Origin: Solibacteraceae bacterium
Lineage (GTDB): Bacteria; Acidobacteriota; Terriglobia; Bryobacterales; Bryobacteraceae
NCBI GenBank assembly: GCA_026984795.1
Contig: JALSRK010000008.1
Location: 24,039 to 88,038 of the forward strand
DNA length: 64,000 bases
Direction of reading: 5' to 3'
Position 1 is the stretch's first letter. Each line of letters begins with the position of its first letter. Both the position numbers and the translations under genes were made by a program. Positions 26,453 through 35,015 of the stretch are shown here, in pieces. The notes beneath the pieces are model-generated. The model was not told where the DNA came from, ran no database searches, and saw only the letters and a program-made list of their open reading frames with translations.

Positions 26453-28228
26453 ATGGACGAGCCCAAACGCATCGGCAAATACGAGCTCCGGGAATACCTC
26501 GGAGGCGGCATGGCCCGTGTCTACAAGGCCTGGGACACGGTAATGAGCCGCATCGTCGTCGTCAAGGTGCTCAAGCCGGACGCCGCCCGCGATCCGGACT
26601 CGAAAGCCCGGTTTCTGCGCGAAGCCCAGACCGCCGGCGGCCTGACCCACGACAACGTCATCCGCGTCTACGACTTCGGCGAAGAGGACGGCGCCCCGTA
26701 CATGGTGATGGAGTATCTCGAGGGCCGGGACCTGGCCGAGGCGATCCGCACCGGGGAGGCCGGCGACCTGGCCCGCCGCCTCCAGATCGCCCTGGAGGCG
26801 GCCCGGGCGCTCGAGTACATCCACCGCCACGACATCATCCACCGCGACATCAAGCCGGAAAACATCCACGTCGATACCAGCGGGCGGGTCCGGCTCATCG
26901 ACTTCGGCATCGCCAAGCGTCCGGAGATGAGCCTGACGCGGACCGGCTTCACCCTAGGCACCCCCTATTACATGGCCCCCGAGCAGGTTTGCGGCGAGTC
27001 GGTCACGGTGAGGACCGATATCTACGCCTACGGCATCCTGCTCTACGAGCTGCTCGCGGGGACCAAGCCGTACCAGGGCGAGAAGATCGAGCAACTCTTC
27101 TACAAGATCCTCAACGAGCCGGTGGATCTCGCCCCGCTCCGGGCCCAGGGCGTTCCGGACTCCGTGTGTGCGCTCATCGAACGGTGCACGGCGAAGGACC
27201 CGGCGGGGCGCCCGGAGTCGATGTCAGAGGTCTGCACGGTGCTCGAGCAGGCGCTGGCCGGTCTCGGGCGGGCGCCGGCGGCGCCAGGCTTTCAGGCCGG
27301 TCCGGCGCCGGCCTCGTTGCCGACCCAGGCGCCGCCCCGGGCGCCCACAGCCATCCGCGAGACAGGGCCGGCCGCTCCCGCAGCCCCCCCGCCCGTGGCG
27401 CCGCCGAAACCGTCCCGGGGCAGGCCGAAGTGGTTGCTGCCGGTGGTGGCCGGCGGGATCGTAGTGGTCCTCGTCGTCTTGTTTGTCGTCTTGCGCCCGA
27501 CGGCGCCTACCGTCGTGGAGAAGCCCATCGTACCTCCGAAGCCCGAGCTGGCCGGCACGATCGCCACCCCTACCGGCGAGATGATTCTCATCCCGGCCGG
27601 TGAGTTCCTGTTCGGCCCCGATGCCCGGCCCGAGACACTGCCCGCTTACTATATCGACAAGACGGAAGTCACGAATGGAACCTGGAGAAAGTACTGCGAA
27701 GCCGTCAACCGGCCTTTGCCCAAGGACTTCCCTGACAACAGGCCGGACTTGCCGGTGGTGAACATCACCTTTGACGAGGCGCAGGCCTTTGCCCGGTGGG
27801 CGGGCAAGCGCCTGCCGAACGCCCGGGAGTGGGAGAAGGCGGCCCGGGGGACGGACGGCCGGCCCTACCCCTGGGGCTCCGAGCACGACCCCTCGCGGGC
27901 CAATGTCCAGGACAACCCCGGTCTGGGCGAACCGGGCCTGCTGCCGGCCGCCTCCTTCGCTATCGGGGCCAGCCCGTACGGGGTGCTCCAGATGGCGGGG
28001 AACGTGTGGGAGTTCGTCGCCGAACGGGTGACCCCCAGCGATCAGGCCCTGAAGGTCTTCGCCGGGCTGCTCGAGCCGCCGCCGCGCCGCGACGAGCCTT
28101 GGTACACGATCCGCGGCGGTTCCTACTCCCAGCCGTTGCCCAAGAACGTCACGTTCGAGTGGGGAGCCGTGCCGGCGCGCTTCCAGGGCCCGGATATCGG
28201 CTTCCGCTGCGTGAAAGAAGTCCCGTAA
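26453..28228 (+). CDS. Ser/Thr protein kinase fused to a formylglycine-generating-enzyme-like domain
   Basis: 591 residues. The kinase (about 8-270) has a Gly-rich loop LGGGMARVYKA, Lys38 in VVKVL, HRDIKPEN (130-137), DFG (150-152) and APE (175-177), so all catalytic elements are present. A Pro/Ala linker leads to one membrane helix (about 327-348). The outer domain (375-588) is of the FGE/SUMF1 fold (ETLPAYYIDKTEVTNGTWRKYC, GKRLPNAREWEKAAR, MAGNVWEF, IRGGSYSQ), but the C-terminal segment lacks the catalytic Cys pair, so it is probably a binding module. PpkA-type kinases of this kind control T6SS by threonine phosphorylation. It ends the tssK2-tssL-tssM operon and is followed by a hairpin. 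Confidence 0.9.
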   Translation: MDEPKRIGKYELREYLGGGMARVYKAWDTVMSRIVVVKVLKPDAARDPDSKARFLREAQTAGGLTHDNVIRVYDFGEEDGAPYMVMEYLEGRDLAEAIRTGEAGDLARRLQIALEAARALEYIHRHDIIHRDIKPENIHVDTSGRVRLIDFGIAKRPEMSLTRTGFTLGTPYYMAPEQVCGESVTVRTDIYAYGILLYELLAGTKPYQGEKIEQLFYKILNEPVDLAPLRAQGVPDSVCALIERCTAKDPAGRPESMSEVCTVLEQALAGLGRAPAAPGFQAGPAPASLPTQAPPRAPTAIRETGPAAPAAPPPVAPPKPSRGRPKWLLPVVAGGIVVVLVVLFVVLRPTAPTVVEKPIVPPKPELAGTIATPTGEMILIPAGEFLFGPDARPETLPAYYIDKTEVTNGTWRKYCEAVNRPLPKDFPDNRPDLPVVNITFDEAQAFARWAGKRLPNAREWEKAARGTDGRPYPWGSEHDPSRANVQDNPGLGEPGLLPAASFAIGASPYGVLQMAGNVWEFVAERVTPSDQALKVFAGLLEPPPRRDEPWYTIRGGSYSQPLPKNVTFEWGAVPARFQGPDIGFRCVKEVP

Positions 28229-28236
28229 GGGCTCTG

Positions 28237-28258
28237 CCGCGGACGAGTGGTTCCGCGG
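28237..28258 (+). terminator. hairpin at end of the T6SS operon
   Basis: CCGCGGA at 28237-28243 and TCCGCGG at 28252-28258 make a perfect 7-bp stem with an 8-base loop, 8 bases after the kinase stop. The T tract is weak (TATCTTG), so termination may be incomplete or Rho-aided. Confidence 0.5.
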
Positions 28259-28262
28259 TATC

Positions 28263-28292
28263 TTGAAATGCCGAACCGGCGGTTGCTAGGCT
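28263..28292 (+). promoter_or_regulatory. promoter of the lipid cluster
   Basis: TTGAAA at 28263-28268 and TAGGCT at 28287-28292 are 18 bases apart, and TGC directly before the -10 makes it an extended type. Transcription near 28299 would give a leader of about 57 bases to the chosen start at 28356. Confidence 0.5.
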
Positions 28293-28355
28293 TTCTAATT
28301 GTGACCGTGGTGCTTGCTCATCACGCGCCGGTACCGGCAAAGGAGCAGTCCACCG

Positions 28356-29885
28356 TTGATCGACGCCCGTGACACTCTTGGCCGGCACGAGATCCTGCTG
28401 ATCGGGGCCAACGGCTTTCTCGGCAAGGTGCTTCTCGCCTTGCTCCTGGCCCGCTTTCCGCATTTCCGGCATCTGCACGTCGTCATGCGCCCGAAGCGCC
28501 GGCTTTCACCGCAACAGCGCTTCGAGCGGGAGGTGCTCGCTTCGCCCCCGCTCGAAGCGGTGCTGGAGCGCTTCGGCCGCTCGCGGATCCCGGAACGGAT
28601 TACGGTGCATGCGGGCGACCTCGGCGAACCGGACTGCGGGCTGAGCGAGGAAGCTCTGGAGGCGCTGGCCGGCCGCGTGGGGCTGGTGATCAACTGCGCC
28701 GGACTGGTGGAGTTCTTCCCTCCGGTAGACGATTCGTTCGCCACCAACGTGGACGGCGTCGAGCACGTGATCGGGCTGGTGCGCCGCTTGGGGGCGAAGC
28801 TGCTCCACGTTTCCACGTGCTTCGTCTGCGGCGAGGCCGACGGGCTGATCGAGGAGTCCGAGCCGATCCTGGGCTTCTACCCCCGCCGCAAGGGGCCCCG
28901 GGACCAGGGCTTCCGCCACGACCGCGAGATCCGCTACATGCGCGAGCGGATCGCCGAGATCTACCACGCCGCCGGTCTGAATCGAGGCGACCGCCGCCCC
29001 CGGGAAATCACCCAGAAGCTCAGCGACCTCGGCCTGCAGCGCGCCTATCAGTGGGGCTGGACCAACACCTACACGTATACAAAGAGCCTCGGCGAACAAC
29101 TCATCGCGGCTGAGGAAGACCTGGAATACGCCATCGTGCGGCCAGCGATCGTGGAAGCGGCTCTCGAGTTCCCGCTGCCGGGTTGGGTCGAGGGAGGCCG
29201 CACCGCCGTGCCGCTGGTGATGATGGCGATGAGCGGGTTGCGCCACTGGGCGGTGCGCGAAGACGCCCCGATGGAGGTCGTGCCGGTCGACCTCGCCGTC
29301 TCGGCGATTCTGATCGCCGGGGTCATGTTGCTGAACGGCTGTGCCGAGCAGGTCTACCATGTCTCGACGGCCGACGTGAATCCCATCTACTACGGCGACC
29401 TCATCCGGATGCTCTACCGCGAGTACCGGCGCCGCCGGAGGAGCGGCAACGGGGGGTTTCGTTTGCCGGTCCCCCCTCTGGGCGTACGCGTGCTCACGCC
29501 GGAAGAGGCCCGGCGGCGGGGCGAACTCCAGCAGAAGACGATCACCTTGCTGCAGCAGTGGGCCACCGACACCCGCCGGCTGATGGAGCGCAACGGCCTG
29601 CCTGGCGTCCAGGGTGTCCGGCGTCTGGCGACGCGCCTGCGCCAAACCGGTCTTCGCATCATGGTGCGGGACCAGGCCCTCGACCTCTACCGGCCTTTCA
29701 TGCACGACAACCGGTTCATCTTCGAGAGTGAAAACATCCGCGCCGCCTGGCGCCGGCTGAGGGAAGAAGACCAGCGTAAGCTGCCCTGGAACCCCGAACA
29801 GATCGATTGGCGCGATTACTGGATCAACCGGGAAGTGGAAGGCGTCAGGAAGTGGGTCCGGGCCGAGTCTGCGCTCGGCGTTTGA
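28356..29885 (+). CDS. alcohol-forming fatty acyl reductase-like protein
   Basis: 509 residues from the TTG at 28356, chosen because AAAGGAG lies at 28339-28345; a TTG at 28314 is also in frame but has no such site. The Rossmann motif is GANGFLGKVLL and the active-site motif NTYTYTKSLGEQL matches the NTYTFTKALAE pattern of fatty acyl-CoA reductases (Male-sterility/NAD-binding-4 type). The C-terminal 90 residues fit the FAR-C domain, ending DWRDYWINREVEGVRKW. Such enzymes reduce acyl thioesters with NADPH to fatty alcohols. It leads the cluster of ligase, PlsY, HAD, SDR and lipid kinase. Confidence 0.82.
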   Translation: MIDARDTLGRHEILLIGANGFLGKVLLALLLARFPHFRHLHVVMRPKRRLSPQQRFEREVLASPPLEAVLERFGRSRIPERITVHAGDLGEPDCGLSEEALEALAGRVGLVINCAGLVEFFPPVDDSFATNVDGVEHVIGLVRRLGAKLLHVSTCFVCGEADGLIEESEPILGFYPRRKGPRDQGFRHDREIRYMRERIAEIYHAAGLNRGDRRPREITQKLSDLGLQRAYQWGWTNTYTYTKSLGEQLIAAEEDLEYAIVRPAIVEAALEFPLPGWVEGGRTAVPLVMMAMSGLRHWAVREDAPMEVVPVDLAVSAILIAGVMLLNGCAEQVYHVSTADVNPIYYGDLIRMLYREYRRRRRSGNGGFRLPVPPLGVRVLTPEEARRRGELQQKTITLLQQWATDTRRLMERNGLPGVQGVRRLATRLRQTGLRIMVRDQALDLYRPFMHDNRFIFESENIRAAWRRLREEDQRKLPWNPEQIDWRDYWINREVEGVRKWVRAESALGV

Positions 29886-29894
29886 GTCGCGGAA

Positions 29895-32669
29895 ATGGGA
29901 GTTCCCAGCACGCAGCTCGAAGCGGGTCTCGTCGAACGGCAGTTCCTCGATCTGTTGCGCCAGTGGCTGCGCGAGCGCGGCAAGTCCGAGCCGCCGGGCG
30001 GCGTCGGCCTCCGGTCCAATCTGCAGCGGGATCTCGGTTTCGACGCTGCGGATCTCTCTGACTTCCTTGTGCGGTGCGAGGCGGCGTTCGAGGTCGCTCT
30101 GCCCAGCGCCCTGGTGGACGAAGCTGAGACGCCGGCCGGCTGGGTGAAGGCGATCCTGGAGAGCAGCTCGCGGAGCGCCGCCGAGGCTCGCTACCGCGTA
30201 CCTCCGCCGCCTGAAGAGTTCCTCGCCGAACCCACCGGCGCTGCTACTCTGGCCGAGGCGCTCACCTTGCATGCGGAAACCGATCCGGGCCGCGTGCACA
30301 TCCACTTGCTCGAGGGCCGCCGGGGAGCAGCCGTCACCTACGGTTCTCTCTACGACGACGCCTCATTGATCGCCGCCGGCATGGCCGACCTCGGAGTCCG
30401 CCCCGGCGAAACCGTGGCCGTAATGCTGCCGACATCGGCCGACTTTTTCGCTGCCTTCTTTGGGGTGATGTTCGCCGGCGGAATCCCTGTGCCGGTCTAC
30501 CCACCGACGCGGCCGGACCGCATCGAGGATTACGTGCGGCGCCAGGTGGTGGTCTTGCGCCGCGCCGGGGTGCGCTATTTGATCGCTTTCCCCGAAATCC
30601 GCTCGGTGGTGCAGCTTCTGCGGGTGATGGCGCCCTCGCTGGTCGAAGTCACCACGATGAAGCAGCTCCGGCGGGCCCGGGGCCGCCTGGGCTTCGGTTC
30701 GGTGCGGCTGCCGGAGCTGGCCGTTCTGCAGTTCACCTCGGGCTCCACCGGCGACCCCAAGCCGGTTGCCCTGACCCACTCCAACGTGCTGAACAACATC
30801 CGGGGTATCGGTGCGGCCATCGAAGTCCGCCCGGGCGACGCCTTGGTAAGCTGGCTGCCGCTCTACAGCGACCTCGGTCTCATCGGCTGTTGGCTCTTCA
30901 GCTTGTACTACAGCGTGCCGCTGACGGTGCTCTCGCCTTTGGAATTCCTGAGGGCGCCGGAGAGGTGGCTGTGGGCGATCCACGAGTCGCGGGGAACTCT
31001 TTCGGCCGGGCCGAACTTCGCCTATGAGCTGTGCGCGCGCCGCATCCCGGCCTGGAAGATGGAGGGGCTGGACCTGAGCACGTGGCGCGTCGCCGTGAAC
31101 GCCGGCGAGCCGGTGCTGCCGGCCACAGTGGACCGGTTCACGAACCGCTTCGCGCCTTATGGTTTCCGGCCGGAAGCGTTCCTGCCCTGCTACGGGCTGG
31201 CCGAGGCGGCGGTCGCCTTGACGATGCCGCCGGTGGGACGCTTGCCCGTGCGCGACCGTGTGCGGCGGCCGGAGTTCGAACGCGAAAGCCGGGCGGTGGC
31301 CGCCGAAGCGGGCGATCCGGCGGCCCTCTGCTTCTTCTCCAACGGCCGTCCCATCCAGGGCCAGGAGATCCGCCTCGTGGACGGCCGGGGCAGGGAGGTG
31401 CCCGAGCGCACTGTCGGACGGCTGCTTTTCCGCGGCTCCACCACGATGAAAGGCTACTACCGCGATCCGGAAGCTACTGCGGCCGCCGTCCGGGAGGACG
31501 GCTGGGTGGACAGCGGAGATTACGGCTACCTGGCCGGCGGCGAGTTCTATTTCACCGGCCGGAGCAAGGAAGCGATCTTCAAGGCCGGGCGGGTGATGAA
31601 TCCGCTGCACGTCGAGGCGGCCCTGGGGAGCGTTTCCGGAGTCGTGCCCGGCTCTGCCGTGGTTTTCGGTGTGCCCGAGGAGATGACCGGCGCCGAGCTG
31701 CTCGTCGTCGTCGCCGAGACGGGGGCGAATGCCCAAGAGGACTTCCGCCGGATTGAAGCCGAGATCACCCGGGTGGTGGACGCTTATCTCGGCATGCCGC
31801 CGGACCGAATCCAACTGGTCGCGCCCGACTGCCTGCCCCGCACCCCGAACGGCAAGATTCGGCGCAACGAGATCCGCTCGCGTTACGCGCGCGGGCGCTT
31901 GCGCACGTATCACCGCCCGCCGTGGCTGCAGATCCTGCGGCTGCGTTGGGAGAACCTCGGCGCGCTGGCCTTGCTCGGCTTACGCCGGATTCGAGTGGCC
32001 GCCGGGCGGCTGGTGACGAACGCCGCCGGGGCGGCGGCCGGCTTGGCGGCGGGCGTTGCCGTCCGGTTGACCGGACAGGTGCGCCTGGTTCCCCCGGTGT
32101 GCCGGGCGATTCTCCGGTTGCACGCGCAACGTTTCTCATTACAAGGAGCCGGACTCCTCGAGAATGACCGGCCGGCTGTGCTGGTCGCGAACCGCTCCGG
32201 TCTGTTCGACCCCTTGGCGCTGGTGGCGGCGATCCCGCGGCCGGTGCGTTTCGCTGACCGTGCGGCGCTGCTCGGGCTGCCGCGCCCCCTGGCGTGGCTC
32301 CTGGAGCCCCTGGTGCTGGGTACCGAGGAGGGCTTCGCTGTTCCGGCCGCCGGCCGCGTTCGCGACCGCGTGCGCAAGGCGTTGGCAGCCGGTCTCCTGG
32401 TGGTGTGTTTCCCGGACAGCCGGGTGGGCGAGGCCGTCTCCCGGTCCCGCTACCGCATCGATCCGTTTCATGCCGCGCTCGAGACCGGGGCGCCGCTCCA
32501 TCCGGTCTCGGTTCGGCAGCGGGCGGTGCAGCAGACCGGACCGGAGCGCGTCCGCGCGCGGCGGGTGACGATGATCATCGTCCGCGAGCCGCTGGACGCG
32601 GGTCCGCGACCGGACCTGCTCGAGTTGCGGGACCGCGCCCGGGAGGCGATCGGAGAATACCATGCCTGA
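29895..32669 (+). CDS. acyl ligase with N-terminal ACP-like and C-terminal PlsC-like domains
   Basis: 924 residues. Residues 1-85 look like an acyl carrier fold (LRSNLQRDLGFDAADLSDFLV), but the DSL serine that carries phosphopantetheine is Ala51. Residues of about 105-650 are an AMP-forming ligase of the FadD/FAAL class, with FTSGSTGDPKP (about 278-288), WLPLYSDLGL, SGDYGYL and PRTPNGKI. Residues of about 740-920 are PlsC-like, but the HX4D motif reads NRSGLFD, so the catalytic His is Arg, and the second block reads FPDSRVG rather than PEGTR. It probably activates fatty acids; acyl transfer is doubtful. Its stop overlaps plsY by 8 bases. Confidence 0.83.
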   Translation: MGVPSTQLEAGLVERQFLDLLRQWLRERGKSEPPGGVGLRSNLQRDLGFDAADLSDFLVRCEAAFEVALPSALVDEAETPAGWVKAILESSSRSAAEARYRVPPPPEEFLAEPTGAATLAEALTLHAETDPGRVHIHLLEGRRGAAVTYGSLYDDASLIAAGMADLGVRPGETVAVMLPTSADFFAAFFGVMFAGGIPVPVYPPTRPDRIEDYVRRQVVVLRRAGVRYLIAFPEIRSVVQLLRVMAPSLVEVTTMKQLRRARGRLGFGSVRLPELAVLQFTSGSTGDPKPVALTHSNVLNNIRGIGAAIEVRPGDALVSWLPLYSDLGLIGCWLFSLYYSVPLTVLSPLEFLRAPERWLWAIHESRGTLSAGPNFAYELCARRIPAWKMEGLDLSTWRVAVNAGEPVLPATVDRFTNRFAPYGFRPEAFLPCYGLAEAAVALTMPPVGRLPVRDRVRRPEFERESRAVAAEAGDPAALCFFSNGRPIQGQEIRLVDGRGREVPERTVGRLLFRGSTTMKGYYRDPEATAAAVREDGWVDSGDYGYLAGGEFYFTGRSKEAIFKAGRVMNPLHVEAALGSVSGVVPGSAVVFGVPEEMTGAELLVVVAETGANAQEDFRRIEAEITRVVDAYLGMPPDRIQLVAPDCLPRTPNGKIRRNEIRSRYARGRLRTYHRPPWLQILRLRWENLGALALLGLRRIRVAAGRLVTNAAGAAAGLAAGVAVRLTGQVRLVPPVCRAILRLHAQRFSLQGAGLLENDRPAVLVANRSGLFDPLALVAAIPRPVRFADRAALLGLPRPLAWLLEPLVLGTEEGFAVPAAGRVRDRVRKALAAGLLVVCFPDSRVGEAVSRSRYRIDPFHAALETGAPLHPVSVRQRAVQQTGPERVRARRVTMIIVREPLDAGPRPDLLELRDRAREAIGEYHA

Positions 32670-33258
32670 GTTCACCCCCGACTTGCTGCTCCGGCTGGCT
32701 GTTGCCTTTCTCATGGGGTCGATTCCCTTTGCCATAGTCGCCATGTGGGGCAGCGGCATCGACATCCGGAAGGTCGGCTCCGGCAATCCCGGCTTCAACA
32801 ATGTCTTGCGGGTCAGCAAGCCGCGTTCGATCCTCTGCCTGGCAGGCGACCTCGGAAAAGGCATCGCGGCGGTCGTGCTGCTCTACCGCCCGGGAGAACC
32901 GCTCACCGCCGCCTGGCTGTTGGGCTTCGCGGTGATGCTCGGCCACTGTTACAGCCCTTGGCTGGGCTTCCGGGGCGGCAAGGGCATCGCCACTTCCGCC
33001 GGGGTCATGCTCGTTCTCTATCCGGCCCTGGCGCTGGCCTGCGTGGCCGGCTACGTGGCGCTGCGCCTGGTGGGGAAGAAGAGAGGCTGGCCCGAATCGG
33101 GCGCCATTGCGTCGCTGAGCTGCTGGGCGGTGTTCGCCGTCCTTGTCGGGGTTTTGCAGGGGCCGCTGCTGGGCGGGATGGCCGCGATCATGTTCGCGAT
33201 CGTCACCTGGCGCCACAAGGACAATTTGCGGCGCATCGCCGCGGCGGGGTCCGGCTGA
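32662..33258 (+). CDS. plsY: glycerol-3-phosphate acyltransferase PlsY
   Basis: 198 residues with about five membrane helices. The three PlsY motifs are present: SGNPGFNNVLR (32-42 region), GHCYSPWLGFRGGKGIAT, and the terminal RHKDNLRRI. PlsY acylates position 1 of glycerol-3-phosphate using acyl-phosphate made by PlsX; no plsX is in this window. It starts inside the end of the ligase gene (8-base overlap), a sign of translational coupling and of supplying the same lipid pathway. It may be a dedicated second copy rather than the housekeeping enzyme. Confidence 0.9.
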   Translation: MPEFTPDLLLRLAVAFLMGSIPFAIVAMWGSGIDIRKVGSGNPGFNNVLRVSKPRSILCLAGDLGKGIAAVVLLYRPGEPLTAAWLLGFAVMLGHCYSPWLGFRGGKGIATSAGVMLVLYPALALACVAGYVALRLVGKKRGWPESGAIASLSCWAVFAVLVGVLQGPLLGGMAAIMFAIVTWRHKDNLRRIAAAGSG

Positions 33259-33261
33259 GTG

Positions 33262-33927
33262 ATGACCCGCCGGCTGGCTTTCTACGACCTGGACGGCACC
33301 CTGGTCTCGAGCAACGTCGTCACACAGTACGCCTGGTACGTCCGCCGGCTCGGTTCCTACTCCCGGCTGGCGAAGCTGGCCCTTTCGGCGCCGGTTCTGC
33401 TGGGGTTCGAGCTCTATTCCAGGCGCGCTTTCAATGTCTTTTTCTATCGTTTCTATCGCGGGCTGCGGCGCGACTGGCTGGAGGCCCAGGCGGAGGGCCT
33501 GTTCGAGGAGGTGTTCCGCCCCAACCTCTACCCCCGTTCCTCCGGGCTGGTGGCCGCGGACAAGGGCCAAGGCTTCGAAACCGTGCTGGTGACCGGGAGC
33601 CTCGATTTCGCTCTCGGGCCGCTGGTGGCCTTCTTCGGCTTCGATCACGTCATCGCCAACCGGCTTGTTTTCCGGAAGGGCGTGGCGACAGGCGAGATTG
33701 CGCCGCCGCTGATCGCCGAAAATGAGAAGGTCGCGGCCATGAAGCGGCTGTGCGCCACACGCAACGCCGACATCGCCCAGTCCAAGGCTTACTCCGACAG
33801 CCTGTCGGACCTACCCATGCTGGAGGCCGTAGGCCGGCCGGCGGTGGTCCATCCAGGGCGCCGGCTCCGCCGTGTCGCTTCGCGGCGCGGGTGGCCGATA
33901 CTCGACTTGAAGTCTGCGGATCGCTAA
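33262..33927 (+). CDS. HAD-IB family phosphatase
   Basis: 221 residues from the ATG at 33262; a GTG at 33259 is one codon upstream and would not alter the fold. Motif I is FYDLDGTLV (nucleophile Asp9, general acid Asp11), motif II is VTGS, motif III the Lys near NEKVAAMK, and motif IV KAYSDSLSDLPML. A basic helical cap (35-90) is typical of the SerB/HAD-IB group, often fused to acyltransferases in lipid enzymes. Here it is coupled to plsY (3-base gap), so a phospholipid intermediate is a likely substrate. The tail is basic. Confidence 0.85.
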   Translation: MTRRLAFYDLDGTLVSSNVVTQYAWYVRRLGSYSRLAKLALSAPVLLGFELYSRRAFNVFFYRFYRGLRRDWLEAQAEGLFEEVFRPNLYPRSSGLVAADKGQGFETVLVTGSLDFALGPLVAFFGFDHVIANRLVFRKGVATGEIAPPLIAENEKVAAMKRLCATRNADIAQSKAYSDSLSDLPMLEAVGRPAVVHPGRRLRRVASRRGWPILDLKSADR

Positions 33928-34025
33928 ACTGACATGTTCCTCGGAGCTGTGAACTACAAAAAGATGCCATCCATGCATAGCGGCGGCGAAGAGAGGCGCC
34001 GTCACGACGCCGTGGGGGGACTGCG

Positions 34026-35015
34026 ATGAGCCGCCCCATCCTGATCACCGGGGCCACGGGCTTTCTGGGCAAGCACCTGGTGGCGCAGTTGCGCTCGCGG
34101 CCCGATTGCCCGCCGTTGCGAATCTTCGCCTACGGCCCCTGCCCGTGGGAAGGCAAGGAGGGTTTTGAAGTCGTCCCCGGGGACATCTGCGATGCCGCTC
34201 AGGTCGAGCGGGCCATGGAAGGATGCTTCCAGGTCTATCACCTCGCCGGGTTTGTCTCCCGCAATCCCCGGGACCGGGAGCGGCTCGAGAGGGTCCACGT
34301 CGGGGGCACGCGCAACATCTGTGAAGCGGCGCTGAAACACCGGCCGGAAAAGATCGTCGCCGTCTCTTCGTCGGGAACGATAGCCGTCAGTTGGGAGCCG
34401 GCGGTGTTCGATGAGACGGCAGGCTGCCCAGAAGAACTGATCCGCCGCTGGGCCTACTACGACACCAAGGCCCGGGCCGAGCGGCTGGCCCTCGATTACG
34501 TCGACAAGCACGGGCTGCCGATCGTCGTCGTCAATCCCGGTCTGCTGCTGGGCCCTGGCGACGACATGGGCTCATCGACCGGCGACATCGCGCTGTTTCT
34601 CCAAGGTCAGGTAATGGCCCTGCCCCGGGGCGGGATGTGCTTCGTGGATGCCCGTGACGCCGCCGCCGGACTGGCGCTCGCCATGGAAAAGGGCCGCCCG
34701 GGCGAACGGTACCTGCTCGGCGGGCCGAACTGGAGTTTCCGTGAAATCATCGAACGGGTGGCGGAGCTCACCGGCCGGAAAGCGCCGCGGCTGAGGCTGC
34801 CCCCAAGGTTGGCTCTCTGGAGCGCCCGGCTCATGCGGCGGCTGCTGCCGCTCTTCGGCCGCCAGTTCAAGATGGACGACGTGACCATCGAGATGTCTTC
34901 GTATTACTGGTACTTTACCTCGGCCAAGGCGGCCAGGGAGCTGGGCTTCCAGACGCGGGATCCGATGCAGACGCTCCGGGCGACGATCGACGACCTAATG
35001 CAGCGGCGGCCATGA
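34026..35015 (+). CDS. NAD-dependent epimerase/dehydratase-like SDR
   Basis: 329 residues. The extended-SDR Rossmann motif is ITGATGFLGKHL, and the catalytic YxxxK is YYDTKARAE. The protein resembles dihydroflavonol-4-reductase/3-beta-HSD-like members that act on sugars or on keto/hydroxy lipids. The last 80 residues are basic (RLMRRLLPLFGR), possibly for membrane contact. The preceding 98-base gap after the HAD gene breaks tight coupling, but its stop overlaps the lipid kinase start by four bases (ATGA), so the two belong together. Confidence 0.85.
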   Translation: MSRPILITGATGFLGKHLVAQLRSRPDCPPLRIFAYGPCPWEGKEGFEVVPGDICDAAQVERAMEGCFQVYHLAGFVSRNPRDRERLERVHVGGTRNICEAALKHRPEKIVAVSSSGTIAVSWEPAVFDETAGCPEELIRRWAYYDTKARAERLALDYVDKHGLPIVVVNPGLLLGPGDDMGSSTGDIALFLQGQVMALPRGGMCFVDARDAAAGLALAMEKGRPGERYLLGGPNWSFREIIERVAELTGRKAPRLRLPPRLALWSARLMRRLLPLFGRQFKMDDVTIEMSSYYWYFTSAKAARELGFQTRDPMQTLRATIDDLMQRRP

